A stretch of DNA of 64,000 nucleotides from an uncultured Rhodospirillales bacterium (lineage in GTDB: Bacteria; Pseudomonadota; Alphaproteobacteria; Acetobacterales; Acetobacteraceae): the NCBI GenBank assembly GCA_903924855.1, contig CAIYCW010000154.1, positions 1 to 64,000 of the forward strand, given 5' to 3'. Below, one piece after another: positions 17,996 to 26,608 of the stretch (within the stretch, counting starts at the first letter, position 1; the number at the start of each line of letters is the position of its first letter). The notes under the pieces are model-generated. The model worked only from the letters and a program-made list of their open reading frames with translations, was not told where the DNA came from and did no database searches. The position numbers were made by a program, and so were the translations under genes.

Positions 17996-18251
17996 GGTGA
18001 TCGCCCATTCCTGTCATCTGCGGTGGGCGGCCGTCTCAACGTTCCTCAATCAGTTTTCAGATTGCTGATCCGGACCGAAGCCATCGCAGCGTGACTATGT
18101 GAATTTCGTGACATGAACCCTAGGTCCAGCTTGCCGAAATTTAATGGAACCAGATCAATGGCCGGCGCGGAAATATGAATGCAATGAGGGGTTTGGCCCG
18201 CTGTTTTTCAGCAACCCATAAAAAAAGATCGGAAAATTAATGACAATCCGG

Positions 18252-19652
18252 TCAGTCGGCGGACAAGGCCATCTCTGAATTTGTTGCAAGGACTTCCGCC
18301 AAGCGGTGGATTCGTTGTTCGATCTGTGTCTCGGACAATGTGCCGAAGCCCAGCATCACTGCCTGTGTTCCGGCATGCGCCCTGCCCTGCTCGGCTGGCA
18401 GGGATTGCGCCTCCAGGCCGGATTGACGCGCCGCATGGGCGATGTAGCCGGATGGCCCGGCATCGGAGGGGGGGAACCAGGTCAGATGCAGGCCGCAATG
18501 CAGGCCCCAGATGGCCGGTTCGCCGCCGAAATGGCGTCGCAAGGCCGAGACCAGCGCGTCACGCCGTGCCGCATAGATCTTGGTCAGGCGATAGACGTGG
18601 CGGGCATATCCGCCGCCTGCCATCAACTCGGCCAGCGCCAGTTGTTCAAGACGGCTGGGCGTGCCGCCGATGACGTCACAGATCTCAGCACAGGCCGGGA
18701 TCAGCCGGCGTGGCAGCACGAGATAGGCCAGTTGCAGCCAGGGGCCGAGCGGGGCCGCGAAGGAGCCCAGCATGATGACACGATCATCTTGGTCCATTGC
18801 AATCAGCGGGGTGGCCTGGCGCGGCCCGTAATGCAGTTCACCGTGACTGTTGTCTTCCAGAACAACAGCGCCCCAGTGCCTTGCCCAATCCAGCAAGGCC
18901 GTGCGGCGCCCGGCCGCGAGCAGGGCCCCAAGGGGGCGCTGACTTTCGGGCGAGACATGCAGCAGCCCCACCGGACGCTGTGGCAGATGCTCCACCTGCA
19001 GCCCGTCCGCATCGACGCAAACATAGGCCAGATCGGCGGAGGCTTCCCTGTAGGCCGCCTCGGTCATCTTTTCGCAGGGCGATTCGAGCACCACCGCCTG
19101 TCCCGGCACCAAGACCAGGCGCGAGACCAGATGCAGCGCGTGCTGGCGGCTTTGGGTCAGCACGATCTGCTCGGGGCAGACGGCGATGTTGCGTGAGGCG
19201 GACAGCCAGCCCGCGATGGCCCGGCGCAGCGCGGGTTCGCCCGCCGGATGCACCGGGGCGGCACCCGAGCCGAGATCGTCCAGCGCCGCGCGCATCAGGG
19301 CACGCCAGCGCAGCAGCGGAAACAAGCCGGGGTCCGGGCGCCAGATCTTGGGCGCAACCACCGGCTGCGGCATTTCAGTGCCGGCCACAAGTGCCAGACC
19401 CGGCCGCAGCCTATGCGGCCCGACCACGAACGTGCCCTGCGCCGGCCGTGTTTCCAGGAACCCTTCGGCGATCAGACGGTCATAGGTCAGGATGACGGTG
19501 TTGCGCGACACGTCGAACGTCTCGGCCAGCATCCTTGTGGATGGCATGCGCGTGCCGGATTGCAGGCGACCGGAGCAGATGAGATCGCGCATCTGGTCGA
19601 ACAGCTGCTGCTGCAGGCATTGACCGCGATCAAGGGCGATCGAACTCAGCAT
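18252..19652 (-). CDS. MocR/PdxR-type regulator: GntR HTH fused to an aminotransferase-fold domain, PLP lysine absent
   Basis: 466 residues. Residues 10-80 form a GntR winged helix (MRDLICSGRLQSGTRMPSTR, then VSRNTVILTYDRLIAEGFLETR). Residues 110-460 have the fold-type I aminotransferase domain of MocR regulators. The PLP-anchoring segment, usually GTFSK or GSFSK, reads GSFAAPLG, so the Schiff-base lysine is Ala300. The usual EDDY motif reads EDNS (266-269), losing the tyrosine. The domain therefore probably cannot bind PLP covalently and may sense another ligand. It lies between the divergently transcribed multiheme operon and hemA. ALAS uses PLP and makes the heme precursor, so hemA is the most attractive target. 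Confidence 0.85.
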   Translation of the reverse strand: MLSSIALDRGQCLQQQLFDQMRDLICSGRLQSGTRMPSTRMLAETFDVSRNTVILTYDRLIAEGFLETRPAQGTFVVGPHRLRPGLALVAGTEMPQPVVAPKIWRPDPGLFPLLRWRALMRAALDDLGSGAAPVHPAGEPALRRAIAGWLSASRNIAVCPEQIVLTQSRQHALHLVSRLVLVPGQAVVLESPCEKMTEAAYREASADLAYVCVDADGLQVEHLPQRPVGLLHVSPESQRPLGALLAAGRRTALLDWARHWGAVVLEDNSHGELHYGPRQATPLIAMDQDDRVIMLGSFAAPLGPWLQLAYLVLPRRLIPACAEICDVIGGTPSRLEQLALAELMAGGGYARHVYRLTKIYAARRDALVSALRRHFGGEPAIWGLHCGLHLTWFPPSDAGPSGYIAHAARQSGLEAQSLPAEQGRAHAGTQAVMLGFGTLSETQIEQRIHRLAEVLATNSEMALSAD

Positions 19653-19789
19653 GGGCTGATCGCTCCACCCCGGCAGGCATCCGGCCGGCCTTGCTTCGAA
19701 CTGCTGCTCACGATCATTCCCCTGAAGATCGATTCACCCAAGTGGCGTGTCATCAATTGCGATATCTGATGTTTCCGCCTGGTCCGGCA

Positions 19790-19803
19790 TTGATCGAGGT
19801 CAA
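19790..19803 (+). promoter_or_regulatory. FNR/FixK-type box upstream of hemA
   Basis: TTGATCGAGGTCAA, that is TTGAT-N4-GTCAA, matches the alphaproteobacterial FnrL/FixK consensus on both half-sites. Its centre is about 105 bp before the hemA start codon. If it acts at the usual class II distance of about -41.5, transcription would begin near 19838. In Rhodobacter sphaeroides hemA is a known FnrL target, which supports the reading. The sequence also fits a binding site for any other Crp/Fnr family member. Confidence 0.65.
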
Positions 19804-19901
19804 TGTGGGATTGGCGCCGACACTCAATTCTGTCTGCGGCTGCGGGGGACCGGATGCGGTGCTGCTTCAGCCATGTCATGCACAGACAGGGCGATCACGA
19901 C

Positions 19902-21119
19902 ATGTCCGCGTTCGAGACATTCTGCCAGACAGCGATCGACGACATCCGCGCCCAGGGCCGGTATCGGGAGTTCACGCCGCTGCGCAAACAGGCGCGGCGT
20001 TTCCCGTATTACGAGGGAACAAACGGCCGCGAGGTGCTGGTGTGGTCGGCCAACGACTATCTGGCGATGGGCGGCCATGAGGCGGTGATCGAGGCGGCCT
20101 GCGAGACGGCGCGTCAGATGGGGGCGGGGGCGGGTGGCACGCGCAACATCTCCGGCACCTCGCCCGCCCATGACGCGCTGGAGGCGGAGCTTGCCCACCT
20201 GCACGGCAAGCCCGCAGCCCTGCTGTTCACCTCGGGCTTCGTCTCCAACCAGGCGGCTTTGTCCACCATTCTGGCGAGCCGGCCGGCCGGGCGGGAGCAT
20301 CTGTGGCAGGTGTTCTCCGATGAGAAGAACCATGCCTCGATGATCGCCGGGCTGAAATCGGTGCCGGCGCATGTGCATATCTTCCGCCACAACGATCTGG
20401 CGCATCTGGAGCAGCTGCTGGAAGCCGCCCCGCCTGAGGCGCCGCGGCTGATCGCGTTCGAGAGCGTCTATTCGATGGACGCCGATATCGCGCCGCTGGA
20501 AGCGATCTGCGATCTGGCCGAGCGGTTCGGGGCGATGACCTATCTCGATGAGGTGCATGCGGTGGGCATGTACGGCCGCACCGGCGGGGGTGTGTCGGAG
20601 CGCGACGGGGTGGCGCACCGGATCGACATCATCGAGGGCACGCTGGCCAAGGCGTTTGGCTGCCATGGCGGCTACATCACCGGGCAGAGCGTGGTGGTGG
20701 ATTACATACGATGCGTCGCACCGGGCTTCATCTTCACCACCTCGCTGCCGCCCTCCACCGCGGCGGCGGCGCTGGCCAGCGTGCGCCATGTGCGCGGCGA
20801 TCATGACCGCCGGGCGAGGCTGTTCGAACGGGCGGAGACGCTGAAGCGCCGCTTCGATGCGGCGGGGCTGCCGCGCATCGCCTCTGAAAGCCATATCGTG
20901 CCGCTGCATATCGGCGAGGCGGTGCTGTGCCGGGAGGTCAGCCAGCGGCTGCTGGAGGAGTTCGGCATGTATGCCACGCCGATCAACTACCCGACGGTGC
21001 CGCGCGGCCAGGAGCGGCTGCGCTTCACGCCGTCACCAGCCCATACCGACGAGATGATGGACGCCCTGGTGGCCGCCCTGGTGCAGATCCTGGCACCGGC
21101 AAAGCGCCAGGCTGCCTGA
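19902..21119 (+). CDS. hemA: 5-aminolevulinate synthase (ALAS)
   Basis: 405 residues from ATG 19902; an upstream extension of the open frame to 19803 overlaps the FNR-type box and is not used. It condenses glycine with succinyl-CoA to 5-aminolevulinate, the first heme step in alphaproteobacteria. Motifs: [10 protein letters not shown] (51-60), [26 protein letters not shown] (139-150), [10 protein letters not shown] (216-225) and the PLP lysine Lys250 in EGTLAKAFG. No CP heme-regulatory motif is visible. It is followed 48 bp later by ccmF, so heme supply and cytochrome c maturation may share a transcript, controlled by the upstream Fnr-type box and perhaps the MocR-like protein encoded divergently. 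Confidence 0.96.
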   Translation: MSAFETFCQTAIDDIRAQGRYREFTPLRKQARRFPYYEGTNGREVLVWSANDYLAMGGHEAVIEAACETARQMGAGAGGTRNISGTSPAHDALEAELAHLHGKPAALLFTSGFVSNQAALSTILASRPAGREHLWQVFSDEKNHASMIAGLKSVPAHVHIFRHNDLAHLEQLLEAAPPEAPRLIAFESVYSMDADIAPLEAICDLAERFGAMTYLDEVHAVGMYGRTGGGVSERDGVAHRIDIIEGTLAKAFGCHGGYITGQSVVVDYIRCVAPGFIFTTSLPPSTAAAALASVRHVRGDHDRRARLFERAETLKRRFDAAGLPRIASESHIVPLHIGEAVLCREVSQRLLEEFGMYATPINYPTVPRGQERLRFTPSPAHTDEMMDALVAALVQILAPAKRQAA

Positions 21120-21167
21120 GCTGAAGCCTGAAGTGAAAACCCGCGCGGGGCGGGGGAACGGGGAAAC

Positions 21168-23153
21168 ATGATCACCGAATTCGGTCATTTCGCGCTGATT
21201 CTGGCGCTGTGCGTCGCCATCGTGCAATCGAGCGTGCCGCTGATCGGGGCCGCGCGCGGGCGTGCCGCCTGGATGGAGGTGGGGCGCTCGGCGGCGCTGG
21301 TGCAGTTCCTGCTGGTGGCGGTTGCGATGGGGGTGCTGATGCACGCCTATATCGTGTCTGATTTCAGCGTGATCAACGTGGCGCAGAACAGCCACACCGA
21401 CAAACCGCTGTTCTACAAGATCACCGGTGTCTGGGGGAACCATGAGGGCTCGATGCTGCTCTGGGCCTTCATGCTTGCCTTGTGCAGTGCGGCGGTGGCG
21501 GCGTTTTCCGGCAATCTGCCGGCCGATCTGCGCGCGCGCGTGCTGGCGGTGCAGGGCATGATCGCGGTGGGGTTCCTGGCCTTCATCCTGGCCACCTCCA
21601 ACCCGTTCCTGCGCACCTGGCCGGTGCCGTCCAACGGCAACGGTCTGAACCCGGTGCTACAGGACCCGGGTCTCGCCTTCCATCCGCCGTTTCTCTATCT
21701 CGGCTATGTCGGCTTCTCGGTGGCGTTCTCGTTTTCGGTGGCGGCACTGATCGAGGGGCGGGTGGATGCCGCCTGGGGGCGCTGGGTGCGGCCCTGGTCG
21801 TTGGCCTCGTGGTGCGCGCTAACGGTGGGCATCGCACTGGGCTCGTGGTGGGCGTACTACACGCTGGGCTGGGGCGGCTGGTGGTTCTGGGATCCGGTGG
21901 AGAACGCCTCGCTGATGCCGTGGATCGTGGGCACCGCGCTCATCCACTCCGCCATCGTGGTCGAACGGCGTGAGACGCTGAAGAGCTGGACCATCCTGCT
22001 GGCCATCGTCACCTTCTCGCTGTCGCTGGTCGGCACCTTCCTGGTGCGCTCGGGCGTGCTGAGTTCGGTGCATGCGTTTGCCGTCGATCCGCGGCGCGGC
22101 GCGTTCATCCTGGGGCTGCTGGTGATCGCGATCGGCGGATCGCTGTCGCTGTACGCGGCGCGGGCGCCGGCGCTGAAGGGCGGCGGCATCTTCGCGCCGA
22201 TCTCGCGTGAGGGCGCGCTGCTGCTCAACAACGTGCTGCTGGCCACCTGTGCCGCCACGGTGTTCCTGGGCACGCTGTATCCGCTGTTCCTGGATGCGAT
22301 CCACGGGCCGAAGATCTCGGTGGGCGCGCCGTTCTTCAACCAGACCTTCGTGCCGCTGATGGTGCCGGTGCTGGTGGCGATGGCGGTGGGCCCGATGCTG
22401 GCCTGGAAGCGTGGCGATCTGGGGGCCGCGATGCAGCGCCTGTGGATGGCGTTCGCGGCTGCTGCCGTGGTGGTGCTGGGGATGTTCTACGTCACCACCG
22501 GGGCCCCGGTGCTGGCGATCCTGGGTCTGGGCCTGGGGGTGTGGACTGCCTGCGGCGTGCTGACCGAATGGGCGGACCGGGTGCGCCTGTTCCGCGTTCC
22601 GCTGCGCCAGAGCTGGCATCGGGCTGTGCATCTGCCGCGCGCCGCCTTTGGCATGACGCTGGGCCATCTTGGCATCGCCATCACGGTGATCGGCATCTCG
22701 GCGCAGCCGTTCCAGCAGGAATTCCTCGGCTATATGAAGCTGGGCGATCAGGCCGCACTTGCCGGATATCAGCTGCGTCTGGACAAGGTGGAGCGGGTGC
22801 AGGGCCCCAATTTCGTGGCCGATGAGGCGACGATCCTGGTGACCAGGGGCACGCAGACCGTCGCCGTGCAGCACCCGCAGCGGCGCTATTTCCAGCTGCA
22901 GGACCAGACCACCGGCGTCACCTCGATCCGCTCGGGGCTCGATGCCGATCTGTATCTGGCGATCGGCGATCCGAACGAGGACGGCGCATGGACGATCCGG
23001 GCCTATTGGAAGCCGATTGTGTCCTGGATCTGGCTCGGCGGGCTGGTGATGGCGGCGGGTGGGGCGGTCAGCCTGTCCGATCGGCGTTGGCGGGTGGGCG
23101 TGGCCCATAAGCTTAGGCGCCCGCGCGGCCTGCAGATCGCGGCGGGGGAGTAG
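21168..23153 (+). CDS. ccmF: heme lyase CcmF (cytochrome c-type biogenesis)
   Basis: 661 residues, the normal CcmF/NrfE length, with about fifteen membrane segments. The heme-handling WWD domain GWGGWWFWDPVENASLMPW is present near residue 230, and conserved histidines flank it. A periplasmic C-terminal domain precedes a final membrane segment. CcmF transfers heme from CcmE to apocytochrome CXXCH motifs in the periplasm with CcmH. Start at ATG 21168 with GGGGAA upstream. It begins a tight ccmFGHI unit. The ccmABCDE genes are not in the window and must lie elsewhere. Confidence 0.96.
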   Translation: MITEFGHFALILALCVAIVQSSVPLIGAARGRAAWMEVGRSAALVQFLLVAVAMGVLMHAYIVSDFSVINVAQNSHTDKPLFYKITGVWGNHEGSMLLWAFMLALCSAAVAAFSGNLPADLRARVLAVQGMIAVGFLAFILATSNPFLRTWPVPSNGNGLNPVLQDPGLAFHPPFLYLGYVGFSVAFSFSVAALIEGRVDAAWGRWVRPWSLASWCALTVGIALGSWWAYYTLGWGGWWFWDPVENASLMPWIVGTALIHSAIVVERRETLKSWTILLAIVTFSLSLVGTFLVRSGVLSSVHAFAVDPRRGAFILGLLVIAIGGSLSLYAARAPALKGGGIFAPISREGALLLNNVLLATCAATVFLGTLYPLFLDAIHGPKISVGAPFFNQTFVPLMVPVLVAMAVGPMLAWKRGDLGAAMQRLWMAFAAAAVVVLGMFYVTTGAPVLAILGLGLGVWTACGVLTEWADRVRLFRVPLRQSWHRAVHLPRAAFGMTLGHLGIAITVIGISAQPFQQEFLGYMKLGDQAALAGYQLRLDKVERVQGPNFVADEATILVTRGTQTVAVQHPQRRYFQLQDQTTGVTSIRSGLDADLYLAIGDPNEDGAWTIRAYWKPIVSWIWLGGLVMAAGGAVSLSDRRWRVGVAHKLRRPRGLQIAAGE

Positions 23154-23157
23154 AGCG

Positions 23158-23697
23158 ATGCGCAAGCTGATCTATGCCCTGCCGGCACTGCTGTTCGCGG
23201 GCCTGGCCTTCTACTTCGTGCTGGCGCTGCAGCCGGATTACGATCCGCACGCTTTGCCCTCGGTGATGATCGACAAGGAGGCGCCGGCCTTCAGCCTCAC
23301 CGGATTGAACGGGGCGGGCATCTCGCGCGACGGCTTCAAGGGCGGACCGGTGGTGATCAATTTCTTCGCCTCCTGGTGCGTGCCGTGTCGGGAGGAGCAT
23401 CCGCTGCTGATGCGCCTGGCCGAGAAGGAGCACATCCCGCTCTACGGCATCGACTACAAGGACACGCCGGAGGCGGCGCGGCGGTTGCTGGGGGAATTCG
23501 GCAACCCGTTCCGCGCGGTGGGCGTGGATGCGGATGGGCGCGCGGGGCTGGATTTCGGCGTCTACGGCGTGCCGGAGACCTATGTGCTGGATGGCTCGGG
23601 GCATATCCGCAAGAAATTCACCGGCCCGCTGACGGCCAGGCAGGTTGAGCAGGAATTGCTGCCGATCCTGCGTCAGTTGAGCGGGGGGGCTTCGTGA
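23158..23697 (+). CDS. ccmG: thiol:disulfide interchange protein CcmG/DsbE
   Basis: 179 residues from ATG 23158, four bases after the ccmF stop and preceded by GGCGGGGGAG. An N-terminal membrane anchor (residues 5-24) carries a periplasmic thioredoxin-fold domain with active site WCVPC (Cys74, Cys77) and a cis-proline region (GVYGVPETYVLD). It keeps apocytochrome cysteines reduced before heme attachment. Length and the family-specific INFFASWCVPCREE stretch fit CcmG well. Confidence 0.95.
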   Translation: MRKLIYALPALLFAGLAFYFVLALQPDYDPHALPSVMIDKEAPAFSLTGLNGAGISRDGFKGGPVVINFFASWCVPCREEHPLLMRLAEKEHIPLYGIDYKDTPEAARRLLGEFGNPFRAVGVDADGRAGLDFGVYGVPETYVLDGSGHIRKKFTGPLTARQVEQELLPILRQLSGGAS

Positions 23698-24164
23698 TGC
23701 GCACCCTACTGTTGGCATTGGCGATGCTGGTGGGCCTCGGCCTGCCCGCCCTTGCGGTCGATCCGTACGAGCAGCTGGCCGATCCGGTGCTGGAGGCGCG
23801 GGCGCGCGAATTGTCCACCGGGTTGCGCTGCCTGGTGTGCCAGAACGAGACGATCGACGAATCGAACGCGGGCCTCGCCCATGACATCCGCACCCTGCTG
23901 CGCGAGCGGCTGGTGGCGGGCGACAGCGATGCGCAGGCGGTGAAGGCGATCGTCGATCGCTATGGCGAGTTCGTACTGCTGCGCCCGCGTCTGCATCCGG
24001 CCACGCTGATGCTGTGGTTCGGCCCAGGGCTGGTGCTGCTGCTGGCGGCCGGCGGTGCGATGGCCTGGCTGCGCCAGCACCGGCGCGAGGCACGCCCCCC
24101 GATTCCCCTGAGCGATGATGAACGACGCTCGCTGCAGACTCTCCTTGAGGAGAAACAATCGTGA
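23697..24164 (+). CDS. ccmH: cytochrome c-type biogenesis protein CcmH
   Basis: 155 residues from ATG 23697, which shares its A with the ccmG stop; GTG 23694 is one codon upstream. A signal peptide (cut after ALA near residue 19) is followed by the redox motif LRCLVCQN typical of CcmH, then two helices and a single C-terminal membrane segment (about residues 103-123). CcmH reduces the apocytochrome heme-binding cysteines and works with CcmF and CcmI. The short form with CcmI as a separate gene is the usual alphaproteobacterial arrangement. Confidence 0.95.
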   Translation: MRTLLLALAMLVGLGLPALAVDPYEQLADPVLEARARELSTGLRCLVCQNETIDESNAGLAHDIRTLLRERLVAGDSDAQAVKAIVDRYGEFVLLRPRLHPATLMLWFGPGLVLLLAAGGAMAWLRQHRREARPPIPLSDDERRSLQTLLEEKQS

Positions 24165-25585
24165 CCATGCTGATCCTGAGCTGTGCCGCCCTGCTGCTGC
24201 TGGTGCTGATGGCGCTGGCCTGGCCGCTGCTGCGCGGCGCGCGCCTGCCGGTTGGGCGCAACCAGTTCGACCGCGCGGTGTATCGTGACCAGCTTGACGA
24301 GATCGACCGGGACCTGGCCCGTGGCGTGCTTGACGCCGGCGAGGCCGATGCGGCGCGGCTGGAAGTGCAGCGCCGGCTGCTCGGCGTGCGCGGCGAGGAT
24401 CGCGTCTTCGCAAGCCCGGGCCGCAGTCCGGTAATCGCGGGAATCACCGCAACGCTGGTGTCGATCGGTGCCGGCGGGCTTTACCTGTGGCTTGGCGCGC
24501 CCACACTGCCTGACATGCCGTTCCTGGTGGCGCAGGCGCAGGCGGCTTCATCCGATCCCGCGCTGGAGGGTCCGAAGCCGCCGAGCCACGGCGATTTCCG
24601 CGCCGCCGCCCAGAAGCTGCGCGACAAGCTGACGGCCGAGCCGAACAATGCCGAGGGCTGGGAGCTCTACGCCCGCACCGAAAGCCGGATCGGCGAGTAT
24701 CAGCGCGCCACCGACGCCTATGCCCGCGCGCTGCAACTCGGCCGCAAGACGCAGACCGTCTATGACGGCTATGGCGAGATGCAGGTGCTGGGCGCGCAGG
24801 GCATCGTGTTGCCGGCGGCGAAGGACGCGTTCGCCCAGGCGCTGCGGATGGCGCCGGGCGATGTGATCGCGCGTTTCTATCTGGCGTTGGCCGACTCGCA
24901 GGCCGGCGAGGCGCACAAGGCGGTGGATGCCTGGATCAGCCTGGCCGCCGATCTGCCGGGTGACGACGAGATGCGCGAGGAGCTTGCCAACCGCATCGCC
25001 GCCGCCGCCAAGTCCGGCGGCTTCGAGGCGCCCGGCCTGCCGCCAGGTCAGAACGCCCCGGTTGCCACGGCCGCCGCCACCGGCGCGCCGAGTGAGGCGC
25101 AGATGAAGGCGGCCGCCACCATGTCCGACGCGGATCGGGACAAGATGATCGCCAGCATGGTCGATCAGCTTGCGGCCAGGCTGGCTGCGTCTCCCGGCGA
25201 TCTGGAAGGCTGGCTCAAGCTGGCCAACGCCTATGTGGTGCAGGGCAAGACCGACAAGGCGGTGGAGGCGTTCGACCATGCCGCGGCACTCAAGCCGGGC
25301 GATCCCACGATCAGGCTGGAGGCGGTGGCCGCCCTGATCGCGCCCTTGCAGCCGGCCGATCCGATCCCGCCCAAGGCGGTGACGCTGCTGCACGAGGTGT
25401 CGGCCAGCGCGCCGGATGCGCCGGAGGTGCTGTGGTATCTCGGCGTGGTCGATGCCCGCGAAGGCCGCAAGAACCAGGCGCGGCAGAACTGGACGCATCT
25501 GCTCGGCGATCTGGAGGATGGCAGCGCGGACAAGAAGATGGTGCAGGCAGCCCTTGGCTCACTGGATGACAAGACGGCGCCGTAG
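24161..25585 (+). CDS. ccmI: cytochrome c-type biogenesis protein CcmI (TPR apocytochrome chaperone)
   Basis: 474 residues from GTG 24161 in a GTGA overlap with ccmH; ATG 24167 is an alternative. Two N-terminal membrane segments (residues 1-25 and about 88-112) flank a cytoplasmic loop with VYRDQLDEIDRDL, a CcmI signature. The periplasmic part holds TPR-like repeats (for example NNAEGWELYARTESRIGEYQ and GDLEGWLKLANAYVVQG). CcmI holds the C-terminus of apocytochrome c for the CcmFH heme-ligation complex. It is last in the ccmFGHI unit. Confidence 0.93.
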   Translation: MTMLILSCAALLLLVLMALAWPLLRGARLPVGRNQFDRAVYRDQLDEIDRDLARGVLDAGEADAARLEVQRRLLGVRGEDRVFASPGRSPVIAGITATLVSIGAGGLYLWLGAPTLPDMPFLVAQAQAASSDPALEGPKPPSHGDFRAAAQKLRDKLTAEPNNAEGWELYARTESRIGEYQRATDAYARALQLGRKTQTVYDGYGEMQVLGAQGIVLPAAKDAFAQALRMAPGDVIARFYLALADSQAGEAHKAVDAWISLAADLPGDDEMREELANRIAAAAKSGGFEAPGLPPGQNAPVATAAATGAPSEAQMKAAATMSDADRDKMIASMVDQLAARLAASPGDLEGWLKLANAYVVQGKTDKAVEAFDHAAALKPGDPTIRLEAVAALIAPLQPADPIPPKAVTLLHEVSASAPDAPEVLWYLGVVDAREGRKNQARQNWTHLLGDLEDGSADKKMVQAALGSLDDKTAP

Positions 25586-25684
25586 CGAATTCCGCGGCGC
25601 GGGTGTTCCGGGAGGTCATGATGACGGCTTCGCGTGAGGCCGCATCCGTGCACTGATGGCGTGCCCCTGTCGTAGGATCCGCCC

Positions 25685-26596
25685 ATGCCGCTGCACGCCC
25701 CGGTCGCCCAGCTTTTCGCACCACTTGGCATCGAATTCGGCTTCACCGCGATCCATCTCGCAACCGGACAGCGCATCGACATCAATGCGCATGCGCTGTT
25801 CCCCACCGCCAGCGTGGTCAAGGTGCCGGTGATGGTGGAGGTCTATCGCCAGGCCGAGCAGGGTCGCTTCGCCCTCACCGACCGGCTGGCCTTCACCGAG
25901 CGCAACCGCACCATCGGCTCGGGCGTGATGAAGCAGATGGCGGCGGGGCTTTCGCCCACGATCCGCGATCTGGTGATGCTGATGACCATCATCAGCGACA
26001 ACACCGCCACCGAGATGCTGGTTGAGCTGGTGGGGGCGGAGAATGTGACCGCGACGATGCGGGCGCTGGGCCTTGCCGACATCCATGTGACGTTGAATCT
26101 GGCCGAGCTGTTTGCCATCGGCTACGGCCAGCCCCCCTCCCCCCGGCTGACCTTCGCGCAGATGCAGGCGGCATCCGCCGGGCAGAACATGGATTACGAT
26201 TCGCTGGCCTTTCAGGCCTCGCCCGCCAACACCACGTCGTCCGCCGCTGACATGGCCAAGCTGATGCGGCTGATCGAGACCGGCCGGGCGGCAAGCCCCG
26301 CCTCCTGCGCCGATATGCTGGAGGTGCTGTTCGCCCAGCAGTTGAAGGACCGTGTGCCGCGCTTTCTGCCCACCGAGGCGGTGGGCAACAAGACCGGCAC
26401 ATTCCGCGGCGTGCGCAACGATGCCGGCCTGATCCGGCGCGGCCCGTCGGACGTGATCGCGTTTGCGCTGTTCAGCTTTGACCGGCTGGCGCTGCCGGTG
26501 GGCAATTCGCGCCAGCTGGCCGAGCGCAACGCGGTGGTGAACACCGCCATGGCGGAGCTGGGGGCGCTGTTGTGGAACGATTTCAGGCCGGGCTGA
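25685..26596 (+). CDS. serine hydrolase, class A beta-lactamase-like fold
   Basis: 303 residues. Penicilloyl-serine-transferase motifs are in order: S43-V-V-K46 (TASVVK), S104-D105-N106 (SDN) and KTG in NKTGTF. The position of the class A ExxLN motif reads HVTLN, so the glutamate that deacylates beta-lactams appears missing. No signal peptide is visible at the start (MPLHAPVAQLFAPLG), so a cytoplasmic location or an unusual export route is implied. I read it as a beta-lactamase2-family amidase or esterase of unknown substrate rather than a resistance enzyme. It stands alone, 99 bp after ccmI and convergent with the Nramp-like gene. Confidence 0.8.
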   Translation: MPLHAPVAQLFAPLGIEFGFTAIHLATGQRIDINAHALFPTASVVKVPVMVEVYRQAEQGRFALTDRLAFTERNRTIGSGVMKQMAAGLSPTIRDLVMLMTIISDNTATEMLVELVGAENVTATMRALGLADIHVTLNLAELFAIGYGQPPSPRLTFAQMQAASAGQNMDYDSLAFQASPANTTSSAADMAKLMRLIETGRAASPASCADMLEVLFAQQLKDRVPRFLPTEAVGNKTGTFRGVRNDAGLIRRGPSDVIAFALFSFDRLALPVGNSRQLAERNAVVNTAMAELGALLWNDFRPG

Positions 26597-26608
26597 GCCG
26601 GCTGCGCT

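Noticed and set aside
18145-18158. TTGAT-N4-TTCCA on the minus strand upstream of the tetraheme cytochrome gene, a possible FNR half-site
   Set aside because: Only 8 of 10 consensus bases, one poor half-site, and 150 bp from the start codon; too weak to call without binding data.
18188-18217. Hairpin GGGTT..GCTG/CAGC..AACCC near the end of the MocR-like gene as its terminator
   Set aside because: For the minus-strand gene the T-rich run precedes the stem instead of following it, and the stem is bulged.
25685-26596. Calling the gene a beta-lactam resistance determinant
   Set aside because: No signal peptide and no Glu166-type residue; the motifs fit a broader hydrolase family.
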